DNA from: Phascolomyces articulosus
Taxonomy: Eukaryota; Mucoromycota; Mucoromycetes; Mucorales; Lichtheimiaceae
Length of the DNA stretch: 64,000 nt
Direction of reading: 5' to 3'
Assembly: GCA_025677815.1 (NCBI GenBank)
Contig: JAIXMP010000067.1
Location: 1-64,000, forward strand
Below, in pieces: positions 23,667-36,298 of this stretch. Both the position numbers and the translations under genes were made by a program. Within the stretch, counting starts at the first letter, position 1. Each line of letters opens with the position of its first letter. A model generated the notes under the pieces. It was not told the origin of the DNA. It made no database searches and was given only the letters and a program-made list of their open reading frames with translations.

Positions 23667-25049
23667 TCAAGTAAAAGGATTTGATGTGGATCGTGTTGAC
23701 CAGTTCGTTCGACAGATAGTAACACATCGACCGGTATCAAGAGAAAAATCACTTGCCGTTTTTACAAGTTGTGTTGCATCTGCATAATCATAGGCAACAC
23801 CAAGACAAATTTCATTAATATGAGGAAGATGTTGTAAGAGATGCAATACCACACGGGGTGAGATATCAGGTTCGAGACCACTGATATTGAGTGTTTCCAA
23901 GGGAGACATGCTACTGAAATTGTTTTCTCCTTGATCCAACCATACGTTAAATGCATTATCTGTTAATAGTCGACATCCTGAAACATCCAAATGTTTTAAT
24001 TTTCGACAATGTTGCGCAAAAAGCTACCATAATATTGTTTATATTAGCAAACAAAAGGAATAAGAGATGTGTTAGTATTCAAATGTATAAATATATTATA
24101 CCTGAACAACTTCATCCGTTACCGAGAATTGATGTGCCAATAACAAAGTTTCAAGAGATTGACAAAGCGTAGCAAGATGAGTGAACTCTTCTTGATTGAT
24201 AAGATTACATTCACTCATATCCAAATGAACTAACGTATCTGTTGTAGCACGAGCCAAATAATACATGGGTTCGGTATTCAAATTAGCAATGTCGCGCATA
24301 CGTATACGAGTCAATCGAGGAATCTTCTGACGCATTAAATGCACTGCGAATTGATTAATACAAGTACTATCAAGGGCTTCAGAACAGTGTTCGAGACCAA
24401 GGTCTTGCAGCTTGTCACATTGTTGAATCGCCGTCAAGATATCATTATTAATATCAGTCAAACGAATGCATTCTAGACTTTGACAATGCCGACGAATAAC
24501 AGCGGCCAACGCATAAGCATCAATCTTGCCACATCCGTATAAAATGAGCGTTTTCAAAGAAGGAGGAATGTCAAGTAAAGGGCGAATGGCTTCCGTCGAT
24601 AAGCAATAACAATGCGACAAGTTAACATGACGCAATCTCTGCGAACTCTGCATGATATGTTGAACAGCATGGTCTTGTGCAGCGGCATAAGAAAACTCGA
24701 GTCGGACTAGGTTTGGAAATTCAAACACATCAAAGAATTGTCGTTCAAAGTGCATCGTCCCTTTATCGTGCGGGTACCATCGAAAATGATTCACCAAGGT
24801 TCGATAGTCGCCAAAGGGCATCCGTTGTTTATTTACACTATGTCGACCTTCCAAGGTTTGTCGAACGCGTCGAAGGGTCACATGCGTTTGTGGATTTAAC
24901 ATGGTCCACATGCGGGCACATGCGGTGGAAAAGAACAATCGACATGTAAATGCCACATTTAAAAGATCATCGGGATCAACAAGATCAATGATCATTTTTA
25001 CAAGCTCAACCATGTCGAGCGGGCTTGTCATCGACACGTGGCCAGCCAT
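23667..25049 (-). CDS. F-box / leucine-rich-repeat protein
   Basis: Two exons (25049-24102 and 24023-23667) give 434 residues. An F-box-like segment opens the protein (about residues 14-50: LVKMIIDLVDPDDLLNVAFTCRLFFSTACARMW). A series of AMN1/FBXL-type leucine-rich repeats follows: LRHVNLSHCYCLS, LKTLILYGCGKID, LECIRLTDIN, LQDLGLEHCSE, LVHLDMSECNLIN, LKHLDVSGCRLLTD and LETLNISGL. Such proteins are SCF ubiquitin-ligase substrate receptors, with the F-box binding Skp1 and the repeats binding the target. The target is unknown. There is no signal peptide. The C-terminal ~30 residues after the last repeat have no assigned fold. Confidence 0.85.
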
Positions 25050-27121
25050 TTAGCCATGAAAAAACTCTTTTGGTTTTTATATAAAGAAAAGAAAAAAAGT
25101 AAAGAAAAAAAAAGTAGTAAAGAGAAGGAAAGAAGAGAAAGGGGTGAACGCCTTACGGTTTACTTTTTTTTTATGTGTGTGTGTTTTGTAATGGATTTAA
25201 ACATTACTATACTTTTATAAAACTTATTTTGTACCACACTTTGTGCATACTACAATAAGTCAATCTCCCCCAAAAAAAAACATCACCAAGTAAAATAATA
25301 ACAACTTCTTTTCCCATTGTTTTCTCACTTAATAATAACATCCTAAACCATTTTTTAACTAGATTAGCTGCTGTTATTGTTCATGCTAACAAACAAGCAA
25401 CAACAACTATGAAATGAAATATTGTCTCTCACAGAATGATGGGCAAAGAAATAATGGGATGTTTATTATTTTTCTCATCACAGAATTGAACATGATCAAT
25501 AGAAATAGTTTCACACGTAGCAAAATAAAAACTAACCTGAGTAATGTCGGTCTGTGCTTTTCAGTGAGATGAACCCTTCTTCTACATGCATTTTTTGTTG
25601 TGATAGTAACTTTTCCATGGGATCTACCTATATTGAAGAGTCACGCGGTACTCTTATTATCTAGCTATCTTCTACCACTTGGATTGTAATATGAGCTATT
25701 TTTTTTTTGGGATACGTGAATAATATATTATTTTTATATACTGTTGGGTATTTATTTGAAGGAGAATAGACACAATGTATAGTGTATAATACTACAGTAG
25801 TTTTTGAATTATTAGTTATATGTGATTTATACTTCTTGCTGTCCTTATCGGTGTTTATTCTAACTGTAGGGACATTATCTTTAAAATTCATCTATTGGTG
25901 GGCTATAATGATTGTTTCTCGGAACAACAAGAACCACCACCCCTTCACTTTCGTTAGTTTTTTTTAAGATAAGGGACTGGGATTATTACACTGCCCACGT
26001 TGTTGATATGATTACTCGTCCCATTTCATTGAATTTCATTAAAATAATATATATCACGCGCATTCATCCTATTAATATGAATGGGAGTTGTAAGAATGCA
26101 TATCAACAATCGATCACTTTTTTTTTCGATCCATAAATAACACAGCAAAGAAAGAGAAACAATCAATAAATTGTCCTATGGATTTCGTTGTAGATAACAT
26201 ATGCACTTTCATTCCATTGTCCATTCATCATTACCGTCAGCAGGGAAAACAACAAGAAAATTTAGAACCACACAGCTTGTTAGTTATTCACTACACCAGG
26301 CATATCAAGTAGATTACACATATCAATATTATTAATTACCATACTTTTTTTTGTTTTTTTCTTGTGTCATATCACGATATAAAATTTGAACAGAATGTTG
26401 TAGTGTAGTATCAATAGCAACTCTTTGGCACGTTACTCTATCTAAATATTCAGTAGTGGTGAAGAAAAAGATGGAGTGGTTTGTTGTTTTTATGCACCTG
26501 TTTTCGCAACTGACTACGTACGTATCCTCTTTTTTTTTGTATCACCAGACTTTATTCACTTGTTGTATCTCTATATCTTTCTAACATTGTTGTTTATATA
26601 TGACATATCCAGTAACAGGACAAATATTCATTCCGTATAAAAAATGACAATAAAGAAGAAATAATAGAATATCTATTTCACAAAAGATAGCAATAGGTAA
26701 TTTTCGACAATTCTGGAACGGTAATATATAGCTAGCATTAATCAGTTATTAATGCAAAAAAAAAATAAAAAAATAGAAGCTATAGATAAGAAATGTTGGT
26801 CTATGATGGATATATATTTATACATAAAAATACATGATGAGTAAGCCTTTGCATACTATAACAATGGTTTTAAATAGATACCAAATAATAATTGCGTTAT
26901 TACATCAGAGGAAAATCTGTAAAAGGGTATCTTCTCCTTTACGCTGTTCAGTGTAAATTTAAAAAATTCCAAGAACATCTACACATTTACCAGCCACACA
27001 CACTACCAACAATTGCACAGAAATTTGAATCTCAAATTACCAAACAACCAAAAAAATGAGAGGTGCCTGAAAGGACAATTCTTTTTTTTTATTGTTATTA
27101 CTACAAACCTATACAACGAAT
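25050..27121. other. Divergent intergenic region, no gene supported
   Basis: About 2 kb between the F-box gene start (-) and PSF2 (+). AT-rich, with short open frames only. I saw no tRNA, transposon end or repeat array. Confidence 0.5.
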
Positions 27122-28107
27122 ATGGCATTACCACGATCACACCAATCAGCTTATACTCCTTCTGAAATCGAATTTCTTGCTGGAGAGGAAGATATTATTA
27201 TTATCCCAACCCATTCCATGCCAAAATTACAATTCATCAGTGTAAATATTTTTTTTAAAAAAAGCTTAAAAAGGATCAACTTGTTGGGGGCAGGGAAAGA
27301 GACCTTCCTTCTAAAGACTCTAAGGCTGACACATGTTTTTTTTTTTGTACAAATATATTAGGGTTCATTCGGTCCATTTCGACCACCATTAAAAGCTAAA
27401 GTACCTCTTTGGTTAGCCCTCATGTTGAAGAAGCATCATATGTGTAATATCTTGGCACCTGAATGGCTCAGTGTTGGTAAAGTTTTTATTTTTATTTTAT
27501 TTTATTCAAAGAAACGCGAAAATTAGAAACGCGCACACGCGCGTATTCGATGACGCGTTTGTACATATTACCTATATTTATTTGTATGATTTATCCGCTA
27601 CGATTAGATAATTTGAAAAAGTTATTGAACGATGAAGAAACAGTAGCCGAATTTAGTCCTTTACCCTTTCACTATATGGAAATATCCATGATGCTTCTAG
27701 AAAGGTAATGTTTTTTTATTTATTTTGAAAACAAGGAGATCGATTTTTTTTTTGACACATGCCATTATTTCATAGTGCACCAGAAGATATTCCAAATAGT
27801 GAACAAGTACGAAGATATTTAAAAGATTTACGTGAAACCAGACAATCGAAAGCACGAGCGGGTCTTGCTGTACTCGATGATAGATTTCTTGGGGTAAAGA
27901 AAAAAAATTCTATTGTAAATTGTAAATCCACATTACAAATGATATTCAACACAAATACTCAACTTTATCCATGGTATTTTATTTTAGATGAATAATCTTT
28001 CTTTAATGGAAATCAATGAAATTCGACCCTTCTTTTCAAAAGCTTTCTTGGAAATGCGAAAGTTGAGTGTAGAAGATTCGAATCAGTATTCACAACCTCC
28101 AGCATAA
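27122..28107 (+). CDS. PSF2: GINS complex subunit PSF2
   Basis: Five exons encode a ~200-residue protein that matches PSF2 along its length: ALPRSHQSAYTPSEIEFLAGEE at the N-terminus, GPFRPPLKAKVPLWLALMLKK, HHMCNILAPEWL, FSPLPFHYMEISMMLLE, and a C-terminal LKDLRETRQSKARAGL followed by MNNLSLMEINEIRPFF. GINS (Sld5, Psf1-3) binds Mcm2-7 and Cdc45 to form the replicative CMG helicase, so the protein acts at the nuclear replication fork. Exon joins are in phase at FIS/GSFG and V/DNLKK. It converges on the TTC7-like gene with 204 bases between stops. Confidence 0.94.
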
Positions 28108-28311
28108 AGAAGAAGGAAAAAAAAACAGCTTGAAATTTATACCCCTATACAACCACCCTCGTTCAACATCCATTAACACTATCAAAATTTTGCTTTCATT
28201 TATTGTTATCATTCACTGTGTATATATTCTTATATATATAAAAGCTATGCATTTTCTTTTTTTCGTGTTTTTTTATTATTATATTAAATTACTTTTTTTT
28301 CCCTTTGAATT

Positions 28312-31300
28312 TCAAACGTAACAAGGTAAAACAGAAAATGGTTGGATAGGATGTGTACTTTCAAGATCCAATGCATACATCATACATTCCTTGCCACGAT
28401 CTGCGCGAGAAGTCTTTTGATACACTCGACCAAGACAAAACCTAAAAAGAAGAATTATTTGGATATGTCAATAATTATATTCACGCATCTGAAACTTTTT
28501 AAAAAAAAGAGAAATAATTCATTACCATGCTTCTGCGCTATCCCAGCCAGATCTTTTGGTAACAGATTCTAAAATGCCCTCTGCTATATCCAGATCATCC
28601 CTTTCAATATGTACACGTGCTAACCATACGCTGGAAGAAACATCATTCTTATCTGCCACCAATCCCTTTTCAAAAGCTTCTATGGCATGATCCATATTCT
28701 TATCCGCCAAAAACAATCGACCGAACATACACCATACACGTGAATTGGATGAACAGTCAGCATTCTCGGCTTCTTCAATAGCTAACAATGCTTCTTCATT
28801 TTTACCAAGATTCAGAAAAGAGGATGCTGAATGGAGCCAAAGATTAGAAAGGATATGTGCTGCTTGTTCTTGTCGTAATCGTAATAACATGGGAATACGT
28901 GTTGGTACAGTGGCAGGTTGTAATAAGGTACGGATACTACTTAATGAATTGCTTCGGATAGAAGAAGATGCTGTGGCAGTTGTAAATGATCCATTTTCTT
29001 GTGTACCTAAAGTAATATATATAAGATGATTAGCAATAAAGAATGTTTTTATGGTATTCTGTCCTATTTTTTTTTTAGAAATTCTTACCATTGGTACCAG
29101 TAGCAGCAACAGCAGCAGAGGATATGGATGTTTTGCTTTGATCATTTGCAGCTAAATCTCGTTTGGATTTACGTGAACTACTTCGGGAACTGAACAAGTG
29201 TAAACCATGATAATGGTGATGATGATGATGATGATTCTTGGATGATTGGGTTGAAACAGTCTTTATACTTTCAGCATCTGCTTTATCGTCGTTTGGATTT
29301 GGAACAGTCAAAAATGGGGATCCTTTATTATTAGCTTCTGGCTTGCCACTAAATGTGGATGCGGATCGAGTGCGGCTACTGGACGAAAAACTTCCTTTCA
29401 TTCGACCATTACTGGAACTACGCATGTCATCATGAGAACGTGATGCAGAAATATGTTTTTCATCTACTTGTGGTGCACGTCCAGAAACACTGTTACTGCT
29501 AACACTTAGACCACGTCGTCGTCGCTCCGATAACTGTGTCTCGCTCATATTACCAAGTGATCCTGACACAACTATCCCATTATTTTGATATAATTCTTTT
29601 CCTCCTGCTACTGCTGTCATCGTTCCTCGTTCTTGATATACACTTTCACCACTACTTGTACTAGGTTCCAATGTGGATATCTTTCCATAAGCTGCAAATA
29701 ATTCTTCTTGCACTTGCAATGCCTTTTCAGGTCCATCAATGGCACCCAATAAAAGAGATCGTGTGACTTGTAGAGATATCCTTTGTTCTGCTTGTTCTGA
29801 TGTTTCGGCTTCATCTGATTCTTGCAATCCAATATCACATGTTTTTAATGCACGAGGAAGATCATCTTGAATAGGGCAAGAACATGCGAGTGTCAGTAAA
29901 TGCCATGAAGGAAGATGTCCTGGATTCAATTGTAATGATTTTGCAATGGTTTGTACGGCTTGTTGAATATCGTGCATTTCTGCATGTAGTAAAGCAAGTT
30001 GATAATGTGTTTCCCAAGCAGTTGGATCCAAATCAATGGATTCAGATAAAGATTCCAACGCCTTTTCATAATAAGATCGAAGAGTAGAATCATGGGCTAT
30101 ACAGAATAGAGTTTATCATCTTGCTATTTGAGTATAATTCATTCTTGTCAATAAACAATAAATTTAATGTAAGAAATTCTCACTTTGTCGAGCCAAAAGA
30201 GTATAAGCAGAGCCCACAGCCCTATGGACTTGAGCTGCCAATCGTGTCCAATCTACGTTTCCTTGATCTTCTTCTAAGTCCGGTATTTGTTCAAGTTTCT
30301 TTTTTGCCCATTCAGCAAAAATGATGGCCTGAGCGCCATCTCCAAGATAGATGCATTGAGTACGAATGGCCGTTAAAAAGACTTCAAATATTTTTTCCAA
30401 AGGTTCGTGTTCGGTTGAATGATTCGCTGCAATAGAACTTTTTTCACCGTCACCATGAGGAATGCTATCCCGAACAAGATTATCCATCAACCCATCTTCT
30501 ACTGGTGGCACCGGAATACATTTTCCGGATTTGTCGACGACCAATGCTTCACCTGTCTGACACGCTTCTTCCCATGCTGGGGAATTTAATCCAATTAAAT
30601 ATATATATGTTTTCAATGCATGTTTTGCTTCTTCAAAATCACCAATACGATCCAATGTGAGAAATAAATGGCGCATGATAGATGGTGAATTGAATGTTCG
30701 TTGTGCTGCCCGATTAAGAACCTAAGATGGTATTTATATCAAACGAAGATAAAATGCTAGGAATCAATATACCTAAAATTGTTTACTTTGTTTCCCCGTA
30801 CCCTTTTTTTTTTGTTACCTCTGTAAATCCTCTTAATTGACTTGACGTTGCCCCACAAAGATCCACATCTTTGGAAAGTTGTTCCACAAAACTGATAACC
30901 AAAGCATTTCCTTGACCAACTTTGGGAAACTGTACAACAGAAAACAACATTTGTTCATAAAGTGTATGAATACACATGATTTCGGTTTCGAATGCTTGCT
31001 GATAAGTGATCCTGTCAATTATTATTTTTTTATCCCAAAGAATTTTTAGTCCGTTTGTCTTAATCTATCCACTCTCTTTCGTGTTTTATATTCAACAGAT
31101 CCAAGATTCCTTACCCTGAAAATTCAACTGATGGGGTATATTCATCTTCGGTATAAAGATAGGAGAGGTATTGAGCAGAAAACTTTGCAATCACCATGCG
31201 TTTATAAATTTTCCAAGTAAGTGGTTGTGTCATTGTCAATTTTTGATAGGCTCGAATAAATTCAACGGTTATTTTGGAATCTGAACTGAATGATACGAGT

Positions 31301-32370
31301 TATTAACAACATGTTAATTTCGAAATGATTCTATCCACACACACATATATATATATTTCTTCTCTTTCTACTCTGAATAAATTCGCATTTCAGTTACCCC
31401 CTCTTCCAAATGAATTATAACTTACTCTTGTTGCATAGAAAGTAGTGTTGCTCGATATAATGCTTCTTCAGCCCATTCAATAAATACATGATCACCTTTC
31501 ATATCGCCCGATTCATTAAGAAGTGTAACAATTCCTTGATGACTCAACATAGCTGAATCCATACTTCCAGTTTGTTCGTGGGAAATGGCTATTTATTACC
31601 TAATTATTAGCCTTTGAATAATTTATAATAAATTGATCATATAAATAATACTATGTATCTTATCACTTGCCTTTCATGGCCCGTGCCTGAAGGAACAAAG
31701 CCAGACCATACCCAGCCATCACATCCCCCTTATTAAATGATAATTCTTCGACGATATCCAACGTTTTTCCAAATTCACCCGTTTCAAAATAGCACCTTGC
31801 TAATATCACTTTACAAAACTAAAAATACACAAAAAATAATGAATTACCGTCAATTAATCCTTTCCTATTACCAAGCATCATTTTTTTTTCTTGGCAGAAT
31901 TTATATTTACCTCCTTTTCACTTTCTGTAACGCCTTCATCCTGAGTTTGAAGAACCGACTCGAGTTGTTGTACCAAAGGACGGACTTGTTCACTTTCCAA
32001 ACGACATTGCCAGCTAATGGTATCTGGGTTATCATGTTGATGATCTATGCCAGTGACTCTGCCTTCCGATAAAGTCGTCAGTTGTCCAAGTGTTGCTTCG
32101 ACAAGTACTGTTTGTTCTAATACTATAAGGGGGTTGTTTGATTATGGAGGGTATTGATATAAACTACTACGTTAGGTAAAGTGTACGACAAAAGTAGAAA
32201 AAATATATGCTCGATTTGTCTTGCAAGTGTAACCATAGAGATATCTTACCTTGACCGGTGCCATTATACTTTTTGTATCGTCTTGCAAGTTCAGGAATGG
32301 CTTGCCAATTGCCTTTACATCGAGCCGCTTCTAAATCTTTGGCAAGCTGAGATGCTTTTGTGGTTGTCAT
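28312..32370 (-). CDS. YPP1: TTC7/YPP1-like tetratricopeptide protein
   Basis: Many exons encode a protein of about 1,000 residues that starts MTTTKASQLAKDLEAARCKG and ends with HPIQPFSVLPCYV, the tail seen in TTC7/Ypp1. TPR helices are clear at both ends, for example ESIDLDPTAWETHYQLALLHAEM and VWCMFGRLFLADKNMDHAIEAFEKGL. Between them a ~200-residue Ser-rich insert with eight nearly consecutive His (about 29212-29233) should be disordered. Ypp1/TTC7 and Efr3 anchor the PI 4-kinase Stt4 at the plasma membrane, and I infer that role here. The final small exon (FCLGRVYQKTSRAD) was found by reading past a GTAATG donor. Terminal exons agree with the family, while some internal junctions are approximate. 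Confidence 0.85.
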
Positions 32371-35300
32371 CTAATTCCGACCTGAAAAGGATTGGGGGGA
32401 AAAAGTGAAAGGAAGAAAAAAAAAGAGAGAGAGGTGAAAACACCACTTTTTAAGAGCGGGCAATTGACACACGAAAAATATGCATGGAAAGGAGCTCAAA
32501 AAACCATCAAAGTTTCTTTACACGTGATGCTATGCTTTTCACGGAGGCATGGGTTGTGCTCGTTTTTTTAATATAAACTTTTGATTTACATATGATTTCA
32601 TTAAACTCATCGTTTCAAAAAGAAAATCATGAATATTTAATGCAAATTTTAAATGATATAAAGACATAATATATTGGATTACACGTATATAATATAGAAC
32701 AACCTCTTCCGTACGACATCATTTTCATTTGAAAAGCGTGCAGTATTGTTTAAATACAACGTTGCCAATATCCTTAAAAGATGAGAATATTTTCAAATGA
32801 AGCATTGGGTCTCAATTCTTTGAGAAGCTATTGTATATGAAACACATCTAGTGAGTGATCTTACTTTGAAAGCAACCAAATAATAACCCCATCAAAACTG
32901 GTAAGTTATTTGGTGAGTGTAATTATCATAAACATACCGCCGGTTGCACCATCATTGATATCAAATATTCCCTTACCGCCGATGTTTTTTCAATATGAAA
33001 GAAGTATAGTGAGAGTTCAGTATTCAATTCATTTAATTCATTCTTTAGAAAAATACAAGTGAATTCTAATAATGAAGACGCCATAACTCTTATCAATCAC
33101 TTAGCAGTGTGTAGTGTATCAATACTCTCTTTAGCCTTCACTATACAAACGCATAATAAGACCGCATATAGTTCCAATCAATCTTTAAAAGTATTTTGTA
33201 ATTGATGATATAAATATAGAATATGAGCTGTTATTACAAACTATTGATCTCGCTCGTGGTTGCCAAACAATATGATGATTTTATGCTTTAAAGTGATATT
33301 TAATATGTTAATGATTATTCGACTTTTATTTTATATAGTAGAATTTTTTGAACAATGAATTATAATAGAAAGGGGTAATACAGGAGTTAAATATGGCTGA
33401 TGATCTAAGTTTATATACTCTTACCTGATTGAATGGTACAGGATGATACATTTTGCATTTGGCAATGCAAAGTAAGCCCATCTTGCAGTAATGAAAGTCG
33501 CATCACCTGTGATGCAGTCCTCGCCGTTGCTCTTAGAGAAATTGAACTTTTTTTGTTTATGTCTTTGCTATTGTTGTGGATATCTCTGTTTCCACTCCAC
33601 GCGATTATCGTTTTGGTGTATAAAAAAAATAGGTGGGAAGGGATGCCGTCCATGCACCGATCCCATTAGTCATGATGTGTTCCTTTGTTACGAACTTGGC
33701 TGGCCCATGGATTAAGAGATTTGAAATATGTTCCTATATCATATAAGATAGACGCAAATCACTTTGCTAATACTTTTGTTAAATCATCTGTAATTCAATA
33801 TATAATGAGTTACCTTAAAGTAGAACAAGATGGGGGGTGACTAAAAGCTATTTGAAATCTGCAAATTCAAGTTGATCCCAGTATAAGAAGACGTCATCGT
33901 CAATAGTTCGTTTAGCATATCAGCGCGGGTTATTAACTACATCCAGGCAGACTACTTCGGTGGCAAAGTCTTCAGGACCGTTCCTTTAGCGGTAAAGGTA
34001 TTCATACCGCTTTTGCTACTACCACTTGCTATATTTGTTTCGTTTCGTCAACAACGCCAGCTACTTTGGATTCAGCGAATAATAGTGATAATAGTATGTT
34101 GAGTTAAAAAAAAGGTCAGATCGATCTTTCTTACCATATGTATTTCATTGACAAGCCATGCACATGTTCGTTTATTTGACAATCAAATTTTGAAGCTGAA
34201 CAAGCTGCCTCATCGCTATAAAGAGAAATAGTACTCGGTATTAATATGCTTGATACAATAAAATAAACTCACATATTATAACTATAAAAAATATTATTTA
34301 TAAGGAACATTGTCTTCATATAGAAACTCATTGTCTCGTAACAGGGTTTTAAAGATCAGGTTCCAATATTTTCTATGTAGTTCGTTTCTGGCTCATCAAC
34401 TCATTTGGAATACTGAACGCTGTTGGAAACTCAAAAAGTGTTATTATATGAACGGTAGTTTAATAAATGATCAAAAAAGAAAAAAAAAATGTACGAACTT
34501 ATGGTGATCGATACTTTCCAAGCATATCAATATTTCTGATACTTTATTGTTGCAATTGGATTGATATATGTTCAATCTTGATTCTAGTAAGAAAAATTTT
34601 AAACTATTGAATCATCCACCTTCGGCATAATTCTATCAATACAAATTAGATATTTAGATGTAACTGATTATAAAAAATGTTTTCCGTATTCTTATCATTA
34701 TTTTTCCAACATTCTATATTACTTTTTTTTATACTTAGCTACCATCAGGTATTCGTTATACTGCAATTGTACTAGTCATATTCGTCAATGATTCATTGCA
34801 TTAACGGATGATACTTTTTGCCCTTTCTTATAAAAAGATCGTCAGTAAAAATAAACAATTACGTTGCTGAAGAATTGATGAAAAGTAAATAATAAATTCA
34901 CGTATCTTGATCTTCTTTTGAACTCTTTTTTACAAGTCATTCTAATCAAACGTGGACCTGCAACAATTTCCTCACTTGTTCATGTTGCTTAGCTTTCAAT
35001 GACTACTCACAGCAGTGTCAGAAATGTCAAGTGTGTTATTGCAACCCAAACGATAATAAAAATTATTAATAGCAAATAAATGAGGAAACCACACCCAGAA
35101 CAAAAACAAAGACACGCATGCCTACTTAAAATAAGACTCTTTCTCATTTGAGTTGACAATTTTGTACTACTTGTTAAGTTCCAACTCGTGTATCCAAGCC
35201 CGTCATTTAATGCTATCCAATTTTCTCAAATCTAACAACTAACATATACACCCATATATATATTAGTGATTAATTATGTTAAATCAATTACGATTAGGTT

Positions 35301-36104
35301 TCAAATTATATACTACCTTCTTCTTTTGATGGGTATTGCAACGTCTTACAGAAATTTTCGTTTACATGCAAACTCTTTCAAAGTAACAAAAGCAATCATT
35401 TAACTGATTTGTTTTCAATATTCAATAGACCCCAGTATTCATCCACCTGATGCTCCTCCAAACGCTAGGTTTTAAAAAAGGAGTTAGATAACATCAACTC
35501 AACTGTATTATATTTTGACAATACTCAAATACAAACCTTGAATTCACTGGATATGATTTCGCTTGTAATCTGAACGCAAGTCATGTTAATTTAATGATCG
35601 AGATCAATGAAGGATTGAGGCCAATGAGCAATAAAAGTTAGTTCAATCGAGCAGATAAATAGAGAAAAAGTTTGGAAAGTGGTGAAAAAAATAGAGTATG
35701 ATGTGGCGAACGGACCATAGTGAAAGACTTTATGCGTTCACAGTATGAAAAATAAAAATACGATGTTGAGACTGAAATCACTTTGCATTAGAAAAGGATT
35801 GGTCAAGTCATCCTTGATGTGCATAACGAAACTAACATTATCATAATTATAATACAAAGGTTGTTGATAAACCATTTTTCTCATTTTTCAGTGTGTAAGT
35901 TTTGACTAATTCTAATGAACTACTATCAGTAACATAAGTCCACCATACCACAACTAAATAATTTACATCATTTCTCATACCAAGAACCTAAGATAAAAAA
36001 GAATAATGCTCATAGAATCAATAATAATGCTATTTTGATCCTTATTATTATATATTATGAATAAAGAGTGTAAAAAAAATTAATATACTGTATTTATCAC
36101 TACA
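32371..36104. other. Gene-poor AT-rich region
   Basis: About 3.7 kb with only short frames and frequent stops on both strands. A less AT-rich patch near 33,880-34,080 contains a small hairpin and, on the - strand, a short coding-like tail (TIDDDVFLYWDQLEFADF then stop) with no exon that I can attach. This may be decayed coding or transposon sequence. I did not identify terminal repeats or transposase motifs. Confidence 0.45.
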
Positions 36105-36144
36105 AGTAATGATGATATCGTAATAGTAATGATGATACCGTAAT
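36105..36144. repeat. 20-bp tandem duplication
   Basis: Two adjacent near-identical copies of a 20-base unit starting AGTAATGATGATA. They lie just upstream of the GC-richer island. Confidence 0.8.
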
Positions 36145-36298
36145 TAAGTAATTGTCGTTGCCCCTGGTAACCGTTCCTGAATTATTTGTAGTCAGTCGAT
36201 TTCCACTCGAAAGCGGGGTAGGGGAAAAATTTATTTCATAATGCCGTCAAGCGTTCCGATTTTTTTTTTCTTCTTTGCCAGCTGCCTTTTCTTACGCC

